From positions 12,274,904-12,338,903 of the forward strand of contig BROE01000009.1 of assembly GCA_036571765.1 (NCBI GenBank): a DNA stretch of 64,000 nucleotides, given 5' to 3'. How positions within the stretch are numbered: position 1 is the stretch's first letter; each line of letters begins with the position of its first letter. The stretch comes from Plecoglossus altivelis (taxonomy: Eukaryota > Chordata > Actinopteri > Osmeriformes > Plecoglossidae). The position numbers and the translations under genes were made by a program. The notes beneath the pieces were generated by a model. It ran no database searches and was not told where the DNA came from. It saw nothing but the letters and a program-made list of their open reading frames with translations. Of this stretch, positions 47,250 through 58,863 are shown piece by piece.

Positions 47250-47528
47250 GTATGTTTGTGTAGGTCCTCATGGGTTAGGGTTGTGCCTGTGGACACACAC
47301 GGGTGTGTGTGCACGCACGTAGGTGTCCATCCACACATGTACCGTCGGGATTCCTGCACCTTATCCCACCGCTCCCAGGGAAACTGCTGACTGTGCATTC
47401 ATGTAAAAGATATAGATTTATCCGCTCTTCGTTTCTCCCTGGATCGATACTTGTCCAGGCCAATGTATGTGAACACACCTGAGAGCAGGAGAGCAAGGCC
47501 TCTAATGTCTCTCTTCTGGGTTTTCCAG

Positions 47529-47627
47529 CCCCTGAAACAGAAAGAATCACCAGCGGAACCATCTGGACCTGTGAGCAGGCAGACAGAACGCCAGCTTCTA
47601 CTCCACGACTGCCAGGACAGGGCGATC
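47529..47627 (+). repeat. Dispersed repeat family 2, copy A
   Basis: About 100 bp that matches the reverse complement of 55154-55257. Shared words are TGAAACAGAAAG, GGAACCAT, TGTGAGCA, CCAGCTTCTACT, CCACGACTGCCA and ACAGGGCGATC. The copies differ by several 1-bp indels, which would shift any frame, so the family is non-coding. No tRNA-like head or tail was identified. A 68-codon frame at 47451-47657 that overlaps it is not believed. Confidence 0.85.
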
Positions 47628-47654
47628 GACGGCATGTTCCGAGGGAACGCCTTC

Positions 47655-47945
47655 TAATCGCACGCGTATTTATCGCTCATTCACGCAAATTCCAAGCACC
47701 TCTTTTGGAAACACCCTGAATGCTGGCTAGTTTTTATTGAATTGTTATTGCTGCTCGTAAAGCAGCCCAACTTTTTAATTAACTATTTCATTAATGTATC
47801 CTGAACTTGGTGAGATAGCCTGCCTCCTTCACTAATTGCAGACATCCTGTGGTGCCCCACCAATATATTCAGCTATGTGATTTCATTACCTTGTGCCCTA
47901 TTAAATATTCATTGAATACCAATGAGATTCTAACGGGAAAAGTAA
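47655..47945. other. Candidate conserved non-coding block, AT-rich
   Basis: Contains GTATTTATCGCTCATTCACG, GTTTTTATTGAATTGTTATT, CTTTTTAATTAACTATTTC and CTATTAAATATTCATTGAAT. It starts immediately after repeat copy A. Enhancer-like in composition; untested. Confidence 0.35.
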
Positions 47946-48342
47946 TTCACACTGTGTGTGGTTGTGTGGATCTGGACAGTAATCCCAGGTCTGGATGGTA
48001 TAGATGTCTGACTGACAGCTGTCTCTCTCCCCATATCATGGACTCATATGAACCTGCCATATGTACACAACAGTACTGAGCTTAGTGGTGTGTGTGTGTG
48101 TGTACTATTCCTCAAATGTGTGACAGGGAGGATTAGAATGGATTAAAGTATGTTTGTTGGTGTAGAGGATGATATCTAAACATGTAGCATGTAGTGTGTG
48201 GTGAGCTGACGTGACAGGGAGGCGTCTGCATGCTGCAGTGTGATCCAGTGGAACTGCTGGTGGCTGGAGTCTCTGCAGTCTCAGCCTGGCAGTAGGGACC
48301 AGGGCCTTATGGCTGCTTCTCCTTCAGGCCTGCAGGGAAATG

Positions 48343-48560
48343 GAGGGGTGTTTGAGGGGTCTAGTGGTGGGGGTGAGGGAGGGGTGTGTGGGGGTCTAGT
48401 GGTGGGGGTGAGGGAGGGGTGTGTGGGAGTCTAGTGGTGGGGGTGAGGGAGGTGGGTGGGGGGTTGTATGGGGCTGGTGGTGGGAGTGAGGGAGGGCGGG
48501 CTAAGGGGGATGTGATGGATCTGGCAGTGGGGGCGAGGGATGCGTGTGAGGGAGGGGTGG
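48343..48560 (+). repeat. 35-bp G-rich minisatellite
   Basis: TCTAGTGGTGGGGGTGAGGG starts at 48360, 48395 and 48430, followed by diverged units. The strand is strongly G-rich. Confidence 0.9.
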
Positions 48561-49039
48561 AGGATGGGTAGACACGCAGCTCTGACAGCACCTGCAGCCT
48601 GAAAGGCCAGAATCACAGCACCCTATCCCATAATCCACCTCTTCCTGTCAGCGCTGCTGGCTGTGGGACCAGGCATTACACAGGAGCAGGTGACACCTCA
48701 ACATCTCATCTCAGCAGCTCACTCACAGCTCACACACTGCAGCACAAACGCGGCTCACAGCTAGTCTCCAGAGATAACAGGTGTGTGTGTGTGTGTGTGT
48801 GCGTGCGTCACTCTGCGTGCGCACAAGAGAATCAGGACCGTGCGTGCACGTGTGCATTGTGGTGTGTGTGACTCAGGTCTTTTGAGCGAGCGAGGAAGTG
48901 AGTCAGCGTGTGTTGCTGTAGGTGTGTGTGTGATGTTCTGACCACAGCATTTACATCATGTCTCATCCCTCCGCAGTCATCAAAACCTCATCTCACATCA
49001 AGGGCACAGTAACACACAGCTCAGTGTGATGGCGCGTGT

Positions 49040-49072
<33 letters not shown>

Positions 49073-50660
49073 GATGCCTGTGTGCACCTTCCCTGGTATT
49101 TAGAGCAGCTACTGTCCTTGAAACCCAGACAGATGCCTGGTTCTCCCTGAGCACAGACCTCAGGACCAGCACAGGGCTGTGAGATGGCACCCCTCCAGAG
49201 CTGCTGCACTACAAGGGTTAGCCTCCATGAGGAACTGGTCTTGTATCATTAGCCACATCTAAAGGGGCTGGTGCGTCCAGCCTGCTGTAGCTCTGGTCAA
49301 GATCTCCAGGAGACCTCAGTACTGTAAACAATGTTCTCTAAGCGGCTCGGGTTCGAGGAGACGGCTTTCCTATGACAAATGCTAGAGCGGTGGTTTTTTT
49401 CCCCATCATGCAGTAGCCATGCCGGCAGGAAGGTAGGGGAGTAGCGGCTAATAGCAACTCAGCAAGACACAGGCCTAGTTCTGCCCACACACACACACAC
49501 TCAGCAGGATGAGGTCTAACTCGGGTGTTCAATAATTAAACCCAAGAGAGATCTGATTTCAAAGCATCGCTGTAATGACCACATATTTTACAGCGAGCCA
49601 GCACTATCCATCCTCCTCTGATCTGCACACAATTGATTTACTTGATACATGCGACAAATGCGTCTTTGATATATGAAAAAAAAAATCACTTTGGCGCACA
49701 CTCTGGTTTCATACTCCTTTGATTGGAATACGATTGTTCTCACCGACAATGTCTACGAGCCGGGCCTATGGTACTTACACGTTCTGGTCTGGACAAGGGG
49801 TTTACTACTGCCGGGTTTGTTGAGATCCAGCAGAACCATCATCACTGCATTGGCCACTGCCTCTCTCCCAGACATGAGGGCTGTTCGCCGGGCAGGCTGA
49901 GCGTGAGGCTGTCCCTGGGTGGGTACTAGGAGAGAGGCAGATCATATGTTATGGAGGGTGTTTAAGAGAGCCTGATGGCAGAGCAGTAGACGGACAGGCG
50001 TTCAGCAGAAGGATAATCTAGGTGGACATATGGGGTGGTTTCATACATGCACGCATGCATAAAGCCCACTATAATGTATATGTCCTTAAGCTTGTACACT
50101 CAGGTGCTCTGTGACATGCTGTGTAAAACATAGTATAGAAACACAGAGCCCGCCCCCTTCTCCCGCCCGTCAGCCCCACCTCCTCTCCAACCCCTCCTAA
50201 ACGCTCAGCACTAAGGCCTCAATGTCAAAACAGACATGCAAAGGTGTGCAAGCGGACATGCTCTAACCCACACACATGCCATCGCAAGACGATAAAGCCA
50301 GCAGGACAACGCTAGCAGCCCCCTGCCCCGCCCCCCTGTTCCAGCTCTTCATCACTTATTCACCAACGCAGCACTCTGCGGCCGGCACATCCTCCACAAG
50401 ATCCTGAGCAAACACCTTCTTCTCAGCAGTGCCCCCTCCCCCCCATACTCCCACCTACAACGCTCTTTCTTCTGCCCCTCTCCCTTAAACTGCCTTTCAC
50501 ACCGGATGGTGGCCATCTTGTTTCCGTAACCCGATTCAATGGTCTGTCCGATACTGCTGAATAGCTAGGGGGGAGGGCAGGGGTGTATGTGCAACCAGAG
50601 GAACACGTGGACATCTGATCTGTCTCCTGTCCGTGGATGATGGACATATGGAGAGGGTTC
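48561..50660. other. Intergenic DNA with TG tracts
   Basis: TG tracts at 48779-48801 and 49044-49072. No supported gene or RNA. Confidence 0.5.
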
Positions 50661-50666
50661 AGGATT

Positions 50667-50865
50667 AGAGAGAGAAAGACAGAGAGAGAAAGACAGAGAC
50701 AGAGAGAGTCAGAGACAGAGAGAGTCAGAGACAGAGAGAGTCAGAGACAGAGAGAGACAGAGAGAGTCAGAGACAGAGAGACAGAGAGAGTCAGAGACAG
50801 AGAGAGACAGAGAGAGTCAGAGACAGAGAGAGACAGAGACAGAGAGAGACAGACAGAGAGAGAGA
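50667..50865 (+). repeat. GA-rich minisatellite (AGTCAGAGACAGAGAG units)
   Basis: AGTCAGAGACAGAGAG and AGACAGAGAG units alternate. The Arg/Glu-rich frame over it is a repeat translation. Confidence 0.95.
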
Positions 50866-51300
50866 TTCCTCAGTCAGTTAAAGAGTCTTCAGACGTCATT
50901 TGGCAGGCTACAGTTGAGTCATCACGTTGTCCAGTGCTGAGCTCCACAAAACAAGGTGGACATCCATCTCCGGAACCATCCAATCCGGGGCCTCAGCAGT
51001 GTCTTGTCACATCTCATCTCTTCATTGGGATGCACTCGAATATCTGGGACTGAAGGCCTGTTTATGGGTTTACTGGGGTTCCTATACCACAAGAGCCATT
51101 TTAGAGGCCCTAATTGGCCTTTCAGTCCCGCTGAATGTCAGTCTCTGGCCTGCAGAGGCAGCGATCTCAAGTTCTGCTGTTATGTACATATGAAAAGCCT
51201 ATTTAGATCTCTTTAGCACAGAGAGAATAACATTGGGGAGAGCGAAGGAGGGAGGGAATGACATAGAGAAAGTGAGAGATAGCGAAAGATAAGAAGAAGT

Positions 51301-51316
51301 ATATCCCATGGGATAT
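51301..51316. repeat. Perfect 16-bp palindrome
   Basis: ATATCCCATGGGATAT, centred on an NcoI-type CCATGG. Isolated and short. Confidence 0.9.
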
Positions 51317-51750
51317 GAGCTATGTTCTGAGGATAACTGTCTACGACTGGCCATGTCAAATTGAGTTCACTCGCTACTGTACTGTATCATGCACTGTCCT
51401 GCATCGTGTGTGTGTGGTCTTGCGACGGCATGACAAACAGAGAAGTCCTTCCTGCATTCACAACCAGTCAGCTCATCTTTCTTCCTTCCTATTCACTTTT
51501 AACGAGGGTCGTTTTCACCTCTGCCTCCCGTCACAAATCAATTTATTCTGCGCTGATCGGTCATTACTGATGGCCCATGATGGTGTTCATGTGTGTTTGC
51601 GTGTGGAACGTACGTTGTTGTGTGTACTGTAATGTATGGAAATGAGTGCACGTGCATGTGGGTATATCTGCGAGAGCATGTTTGTGTGTGTTCATACTGT
51701 ACTTGTGTATGTCTGTATGTGTACTGTTTGCTTGCACGTGTGCTTACTTG

Positions 51751-51805
51751 CTAGTGTGTGTGTGTGTGTGTCTGTGTGTGTGTGTGTGCGCGCACGTGCG
51801 CGCGT
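51751..51805 (+). repeat. TG/CG microsatellite
   Basis: (TG)n passing into GCGCGCACGTGCGCGCG, alternating purine-pyrimidine. Confidence 0.9.
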
Positions 51806-51879
51806 ATGTACATGTTTGTGAATGTGAGTGTATGTGGATTTGTGTGTTTGGCCTCCCTAGTTGGTAATAGTTCCCATGT

Positions 51880-52190
51880 AAACAGTTTGAAAGGCACAGC
51901 CCCATCATTAGCATCAGACTCTGGCTACGGATGCGAGGCCCAGTCATTTTCACGGCCCATTGCTGCTCCCAGTCATGTGACATGGAGGCAGAACAGGAAG
52001 GGTGTCAAGGTTGATGATTTCCTTTCTGTTTGTTTGTTGTTGCCGGGGCCTGCTTTGCTGCATGCATTTTTAATGGTCCTTGACTCATGAAGTAGGACAA
52101 TGCCAGCACTGGAATGGTATGAATTAAAGAGATTTAATTATGCTCGCTATGGCAACGCCGTTACAGTAGAAGTGAAACATTGTTTTGAGA
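51880..52190. other. Candidate conserved non-coding block
   Basis: Repeat-free, with CATGTAAACAGTTTG, CATCATTAGCATCAGACTC, CCATTGCTGCTCCCAGTC, TGCATGCATTTTTAATGG and GAATTAAAGAGATTTAATTA. This is one of the strongest enhancer-like stretches in the window by composition; conservation is untested. Confidence 0.4.
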
Positions 52191-52535
52191 GTTCCTGACA
52201 GGTCATGTGTAAACATTAGAGGGACAGAGCTTTTTATAGAAGGTGAATTCATGAAGAATTGAAGAAAACGTAATTGCAATCTACAGTATTTATATTCTGC
52301 TTGGGTGAGGTGGCCAACTCTACTGCATTGAGCTATATGATCTTGAGCTCATAAATAAATCAGGCGATAAATTCTTAAATAGAAGAAGAAAAGTTTTCTT
52401 TGTGAGGCCAAACAACACCAAGAAGTAAGTCAGTCTAAACCCTGTCATGATAAAACACATCAGACTAGAATCAACTACCAGACCAGAATAGGGGAAACCC
52501 AAGCTAAATAGACCCTACCAGGGTCAACTCTAACT

Positions 52536-53110
52536 CAGACTGTACCAGGTGAAACAGGACCAGGACAGGACAGGACATGACAGACCATACTGTACCAGAT
52601 GAGACAGAGCCAGACCAGACCAGGACAGGACAGGACATGACAGACCATACTGTACCAGATGAGACAGAGCCAGACCAGACCAGACCAGGACAGGACATGA
52701 CAGACCATACTGTACCAGATGAGACAGGACCAGACCAGGACAGGACATGACAGACCATACTGTACCAGATGAGACAGGACCAGACCAGGACAGGACATGA
52801 CAGACCAGACCAGACTGTACCAGATGAGACAGGACCAGACTAGACCAGACCACGACAGGACAGGACAGACCAGACTGTAGCAGATCAGACAGGACCAGAC
52901 CAGACCAGACTGTACCAGACCAGACAGGACCAGACCAAAACAGGACAGGACATGACAGACCGGACTAGACCAGACCAAAACAGGATATGACATGACAGAC
53001 CAGACTGTACCAGATCAGACAGGACCACCCAAACCAGAACAGGACAGGACAGACCAGACTGTACTAGATCAGACAGGACAGGACCAGACTAGGACAGGCC
53101 AGACTGTACT
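52536..53110 (+). repeat. CAGAC/CAGGA higher-order minisatellite (about 575 bp)
   Basis: The basic 5-bp words CAGAC, CAGGA and CATGA are arranged into a higher-order unit of about 50-70 bp beginning ACTGTACCAGATGAGACAG. The 5' units are nearly identical and the 3' units progressively scrambled. The minus-strand Trp/Ser/Cys/Val-rich frames are repeat translations. Confidence 0.95.
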
Positions 53111-54180
53111 GTCAGACTGAGCGGGGAGCCTCAGAATTGGTTCCAGAGTAACGGTATACACACCATGCATGAGCTGCCTTTGAGAACAGGGAAGAGTAAT
53201 GACCAGACCAAGACTTTACTATTGCCCACTCAATAGTGGTGGAGTGTGTCATATATCACAAGGGTGTAACCTAATGAAAATGTGAAAGCCCACCACCAGT
53301 AAAACACAGAATGAAAATGCCACAAGGCTTTTTGAAGCATGGTTTGAACCTGTAGTAACAAACCGTCCTAATGTATCCAGTAAAATCCTTCTGGAAACGT
53401 TGTGTTAGTGAGAAGAGCTCTCGCAGACCTACTTCCTCATCCATGTTCCACACGACTCATCCTCTTTCTTTCAGGTGTTATGAATGAATGGCTTCTGTTT
53501 CTGGGAAGTTTCTGTAAAATCGCTTTTGCAACATGTTTGCCTTGTGGTTTATTGCATCAGTAGGCAATGTTATCGAATATCATTTATTTCGGTATCATTC
53601 TTTGTCTTGTTGGTCACTTCTTGTGACATGGAGAGAAAGACCATGTTCTGGCACTCCCACCCTGCGGTGAGTCTCCTGCGCTCAGCACTTTACTGAGTTT
53701 TTACTGCTGTCATGGATAAGTAGTTATTGTACCATACACCGCTGTGCTGAGATGATGTTACTGCACTGCTGTGGTATATTTTGTTGATTGTGCCTTAATG
53801 AGCTGTCTACTTTAATGGAGATGTTATTGTTGCATTGTACAAGTCGTTTTTTTTTGTTAAGATGGAGTTACTTTGCAATGCGACTGGTGAATACAGACCC
53901 TTCCTTGACTCTGAACGGTTTCAGCAATCCCGGTCATATCAGAACACTTTACTTTCTTCCATCAGACCCAGGGGTGTCGTTTTGGTTGTCACAATGTTGC
54001 GGGGAAAAAAAAACTCCAGTCGTCAGTGTCGGATAACGTCACGACAACCCTACTTTAATACTTGGAGGTCCTGAGAGAGGGTCGACTCTTTTGAGGAAAG
54101 TCACAACGAAGTTTCCGGACCAGCGGATTTCTGGGAAGCGTGCAGCCAGTGATGAGTCACAGAGTGACGGGGGGGAGGAG
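53111..54180. other. Intergenic DNA, nothing recognised
   Basis: Ordinary-complexity DNA; none of the short frames resembles a known family. Confidence 0.5.
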
Positions 54181-54181
54181 C

Positions 54182-54201
54182 GGGGGGGGGGGGGGGGGGG
54201 G
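54182..54201. repeat. G20 homopolymer
   Basis: Twenty consecutive G after GGGGGAGGAGC. Strong quadruplex potential and an error-prone site. Confidence 0.9.
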
Positions 54202-55153
54202 CTCGTACAGAGGACCTGTGGCAGCTGGTTCATTCGTCACCCACAAGCACACCCACAAGCACAATCACACACACAACACACACACCACTCAGGGCCAAAT
54301 GCAAAACCCTCGGCTAGGTCTCGACTCTCCTTGGCCCGGGTGAATCCCCCCTTCCCCCTCCCCTCCACGCACACTCCCCCTGTCCTCTCAGCCTCGTCTC
54401 ATTCCTGCAGGACTGAGGAGTTTCATTAGCGTGGGGTGACAGGGTGGCATCCAGCCCTGATGGAAACTTGGTCACTCGGTTTACCACTGAGCCAGGCTGA
54501 CATGTGGTGGCGGGGAAGTCATTTTCTGTCGCAGCAGGATGCAACTGGCCTAGAGATCAGGTGGAAAGGATTGGAATACAAACGTCAGGGGAGACAAGAG
54601 AGAGAGAGAGAAATGGGGTTGTTCTTCACCGTATCATCATAGAACTTTCCGGAAAAAAAAGATAGAATCACAGTTATAGACAGCAAGAAATTTCAATTTC
54701 AGTTTTTTCCACCCTTTGTTCTTTTCTCTTCTGTAGTTCCGCTGTAGTTCTCTGCATTCTAGGTGGTCTGGTTTACAATGCATCCCACATCGCCTTTACA
54801 TGTCCGCAGTGTCTCCATCTGTGGTTTCAGTCTATCGTGGAAAAAAAGAGGGCGTGGCAAAACCTTCGCAGAGGCACCCCCCCCCTCCTCTCTCCCCTCT
54901 CCCCTCTCCCCTTCACAGTAGAAAGCCAGAGAATGATCTCCGTTCTCAAGGGACTACTTGAGTGCCATGCAAGATGGAGGCGAATACAAAATCGGCTACT
55001 GTTCACGGGCGAGTGTTGGCGAGTTGAGCGATCCTCAGCCCGGCTCAGCTGCGACCTTTGAGGGGGGATCCCGGATTATACCGAAGTGGAGCGAGTTTGA
55101 AGCGGGAAGTGTTTCATTCGATAGCCACTGTGCAGATCGGCGCTGGCTTTCGG

Positions 55154-55257
55154 GATCGCCCTGTCTGGCAGTCGTGGTAGTAGAAGCTGGCTGGTTCTTG
55201 TCTGCATTGCTCACAGGGTCCGGATGGTTCCGTTGGTGATCTTTCTGTTTCACGGGG
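55154..55257 (-). repeat. Dispersed repeat family 2, copy B (inverted)
   Basis: Read on the minus strand it matches 47529-47627 over about 100 bp with several 1-bp indels. The copies are 7.6 kb apart and inverted relative to each other. An open frame of 93 codons on the minus strand at 55035-55316 is not preserved in copy A. Confidence 0.85.
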
Positions 55258-55775
55258 TGGACCGAATGGAAGCTCACTGAATGAATGTAGGAGTATGCAG
55301 ACCACCTCCTCTGCAAGGGACCCCGTGTGGCTCGTGTGGGGGGGGGGAGGTGGTCATCTTCCTAGCCGTTAGCTCGTGTGACACCTGAAACCTCGCACTT
55401 CGCGGCCTGATCTTGATCAGATTAAATCTCCCGCCAGTGTGCTTACATCAGCTTGCGGACCGCTATCCCCGCTTGGCGCGGGCGCCTCCAGCTAACTTTG
55501 AAAGGGCTTAGAGAAAAGGTAGCCGCACTCGCGCCCCCCCCACCTTGTAGCCTCCTGACCGGTACGACCAGCCCCAGAAGCTACTCCCCCAGCAAAGGGC
55601 TCATCCAGAGGGTCAGTCAATCTCATGTTTTACTGTGTCGTGAAACAGCCTCCCTCCCTGATGGGATTATGGAGACAGATGCTATTGATATGTTCCCCCC
55701 CCCTCCCTCTGGGCCAGACTCCTCATCCAGCCCTGGTTCGGTTATCACACCTAATATTTTCTGTCATAATACTAG

Positions 55776-55876
55776 AATAAACAAGAAAAAAAAAAGAAAA
55801 AAAAATTAATACAAAATAAAAAAAGCAGAGACAAAAAAAAAAAAAAAAAAAAAGGTAAAGAAAAAAAAAAAAAAAC
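55776..55876 (+). repeat. AATAAA followed by A-rich tail-like tract
   Basis: AATAAA at 55776-55781 is followed by A-runs broken by G, TTAAT, GCAGAGAC and GGT, including an A21 run and an A15 run ending at 55875. This resembles the tail of an old retroposed transcript, or a simple A-rich microsatellite. No parent gene was recognised upstream. Confidence 0.7.
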
Positions 55877-56079
55877 CCATTCTGGAAGTCATAAGACATG
55901 TGCAGAGCAGGAGCGGTTTTCCCATCAGTGTCTCAGCGTGAAGCCAGCATGGCTTCTCATCACTCAGTCAGCTGCCCTCAGCACTCACAGGACCATTAGA
56001 TATCGACGGAACCCTTTGAAAAATGACCCGGCGAGAAGCCATTACGCTATTAAGCAAAACAAGTTGGTACCAAGCTGAC

Positions 56080-56330
56080 GATGGATCTGCAGACTGGCCT
56101 AGCGGCACCTAATGCCCCCCCCCCGGCACCTGCCCCATACATCAAACAGCAATTACGTGTGGTAATTGTGGTATTTAGAAACAGCGTAAACAAATCTATA
56201 AACAAAGCTTTAGCTGCTGTAATGGCCGCTCCGATGGCGCTATCCCTCGCCCCGGAGAACGAGGGAGGAAAGCTCGTTTTTAATCCTCATAATAAGGAAG
56301 AGACCCTTTCAGTACAAGCTGATATGTAGC
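56080..56330. other. Candidate conserved non-coding block with FOX- and homeobox-like words
   Basis: Contains CAGCAATTACGTGTGGTAAT, AGCGTAAACAAATC, TATAAACAAAGC and TTTTTAATCCTCATAATAAG. FOX-type TAAACAAA occurs twice within 20 bp. The 82-codon frame over it is not recognised. Conservation is untested. Confidence 0.4.
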
Positions 56331-56869
56331 CATGAAACAGCGTGCCAAGGGGGGAGGGAGGGAGGGAGGGATGGAGAGAGGGTGGGAGGTGGGTAGCTGA
56401 CATTTTGGCTAACCTTGAAACAAAGGTAGGATGTGACAAATTTGCTGACCGTGGATCTATCTTTGTTTTTACCAGGAGGAGCTGAGGTGAAGGCAGCCCG
56501 GATTGGACAGATGTTCCGGTAAACACTGGGGCTTGTGGGGGTTCACATGGTGGCCTTGGTGGTGTGACCTTAGTGGGAGGTGGTGGTGGTGGTGGTGGAG
56601 GAGGAGGCCTCACACTCGGGCCCTCAGGCTCAGAACAAGGCCCTCATGTCACACTGGGAAATGTCAGCCTGTACAGAGCCCAGCGCTGTCACCCAGAATA
56701 CATCCAGACTTTAGGATATCGCACCAGCAAATCTGACCCATTTCTCTGACGAACGCGCTTACCTCTGTCATATAATATTAAAGTATGGTACCGTACAAAA
56801 CAGTTTGAACTATTGTTGTTGATGAATGCGTACAGTCATAATGATCTTATCCTCCTTCCCCTCCTGTGT

Positions 56870-57200
56870 AACCAGAGGGCTTTCCTGTGGTTTTCCTCTG
56901 AAACTGTAACGGAGGCTATCCGTTTCGAATTGAATCGACTGATGTGTATCTTAATCTTTAATCTCATTCAATTGAGTCAACGCCTGGCTCTTTGAGAGCA
57001 TTATCGTCCTGTATTAGAGGACACGGTGAGATTTCTCGCAGGTGTTGCTCTCTGGGGTTACTGGAATTACCACAGCACAATAAGGACGTCAGCCTTCCAC
57101 GCCTGCAGCATACGTCCGTCTGCAGACACGGCGGCTGCAGCAGGAAGCTGCAGGTGACTGGAGGTAAAACGCAAAGCCCTTTTGATTAGACTTGCATGTG
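56870..57200. other. Candidate conserved non-coding block
   Basis: Contains CCGTTTCGAATTGAATCGAC, CTTTAATCTCATTCAATTG and GTTACTGGAATTACCACAGC with no simple repeats. Weak, composition-based. Confidence 0.3.
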
Positions 57201-57632
57201 CGCAGGTGTTGGGTCAGCTTTTGTCCAAATGTCATCTCCAAAAAGCCAAGGAATCCCTGCCAGACCTCCGGCTCGTCCATCTAGCCCGCACCTCTTCTCC
57301 ACCCCCCTCCCCTCCACTCCCCCCCGCCCCACCCTCCCCCACTCCCCCTGCCCCCAATGCCAGCTGAAACATTAAACCAAAACGACTTAAAAAAACAACT
57401 TCCTAAATGTATCATCTAGCTGACCAGGTTTGACCAGTGACCGATGTGCTTGCATCCCCATCCCTTACCATCCCCCCTCCTCTCTCTCCCCGTCGCTGCT
57501 CCAACCACGGCGGTTTCAGAAGCCTCAGAGCCCGGTTGCGTGGATCAACACTGACAGCCTCAGCCAGGCTTCTCCTCCGCCGAGGCATGAGTGACACCCT
57601 CAGTTCCTCACTTCTGTTCCTCCCCCCTGCTG

Positions 57633-57649
57633 TCCCCCCCCCCCCCCCC
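57633..57649 (+). repeat. C17 homopolymer
   Basis: Seventeen C in CTGTCCC...CCAGCC; quadruplex-forming on the minus strand. Confidence 0.85.
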
Positions 57650-57811
57650 AGCCGTACTGATGCCGACCGGATGCCCTCTGTTGTCATGGGGGGGGGACGG
57701 GAGGAACAGTTGATGCATAGCTACTCGCTGAAAAGTACAAGGCTTTCTCTCCTCTCTCAGGATATGTGGAAAGAGGGTGTGTGTGTTTGCAGTCCTCCCC
57801 CAAACTTTGGA

Positions 57812-58385
57812 GGGGGGGGGGGGGTTCAGAAGCTCCTGTGTCGTATCTATCACCTCATCTGTTCTTTCTGTGAGGAAGATTGGGTGGCCGGAAATCATAT
57901 AGATACAGGCATGGAGTTTGGATGTGCGCGCATCACATGTAGATCGGAGAGTAGCGCTAAGCCGTAGAGGATGTGATCGACCAAGGACACAAAGGAAATC
58001 CGTTATCGGAGGTGGTTATGTCCGTGAGGAAACCACCAGTGTAGCTTGTTTATTTTTAGGCTTCGAGGCCTACGATCTAGTCCTATACAGCTAGTTGGCG
58101 CTTATTGCCGGACGAGCTTTGCTTTTACTTGTGTAGCATGCCTGAAATCTCAGTCTTACTGACGGTCTCTTCTTCTCGGGGCGTAACATCTCTCTGCTCC
58201 CTCTCTCTCTCGTGCCTCTACCTCTCTCCGATCTCTGCGTCTCTGTCTGTCTGTCTCTGTCTCTCTGTCTCTCTCTCTCTCTCTACAATTCTCTGTCTGT
58301 CTGTCTGTCTTCTCTCTCTCTCTCTGTCTCCCTCTCTCTGCGTCTCTCTCTGGCGTTTCTATCTCTCTCTGTGTCTCCCTGTCCT
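57812..58385 (+). repeat. Diverged tandem duplication, left copy
   Basis: In order it holds a G-run, TTCAGAAGCTCCTGTGTCGT then ATCTATCACC, later AGCTTGTTTATTTTTAG (58043-58059), CCTATAC, and a CT/CTGT tract ending TGTGTCTCCCTGTC. The same series recurs in the same order at 58494-58990. Offsets fall from 676 to 602 to 541 bp because of indels. Confidence 0.8.
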
Positions 58386-58493
58386 NNNNNNNNNNNNNNN
58401 NNNNNNNNNNNNNNNNNNNNNNNNNNNNNNNNNNNNNNNNNNNNNNNNNNNNNNNNNNNNNNNNNNNNNNNNNNNNNNNNNNNNNNNNNNNNN
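58386..58493. other. Assembly gap (108 N)
   Basis: It lies exactly at the junction of the two duplicate copies. Confidence 0.99.
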
Positions 58494-58830
58494 GGGGGGG
58501 TTCAGAAGCTCCTGTGTCGTATCTATCACCATCACTCTTTCGGAGAAAAGGGGGGAAGAAGAGAGGAGGAGTTGGAGGGGGGATGCGGGAGTGATGGGGT
58601 AGAGGAGGGATTGATCGAGAGGAGGGTGGCAGGGGAACACAGTGAGCTTGTTTATTTTTAGCCAGGGATCCTATACCTGCCTTGCCCTTTGCTTTCTGTG
58701 TGTCGGTCTCTCTCTCTGCGTCTCTCTCTCTGCGTCTCTCTCTGTCTCCCTCTCTCTCTCTGCCTCTCTCTCTCTCTGCGTCTCTGTCTGTCTGTCTCTG
58801 TCTCTCTGTCTCTCTCTCTCTCTCTACATC

Positions 58831-58863
<33 letters not shown>

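Noticed and set aside
47451..47657. 68-codon frame over repeat copy A resembling a coding exon
   Set aside because: The same sequence at 55154-55257 carries several 1-bp indels, so the frame is not maintained; better explained as a dispersed non-coding repeat.
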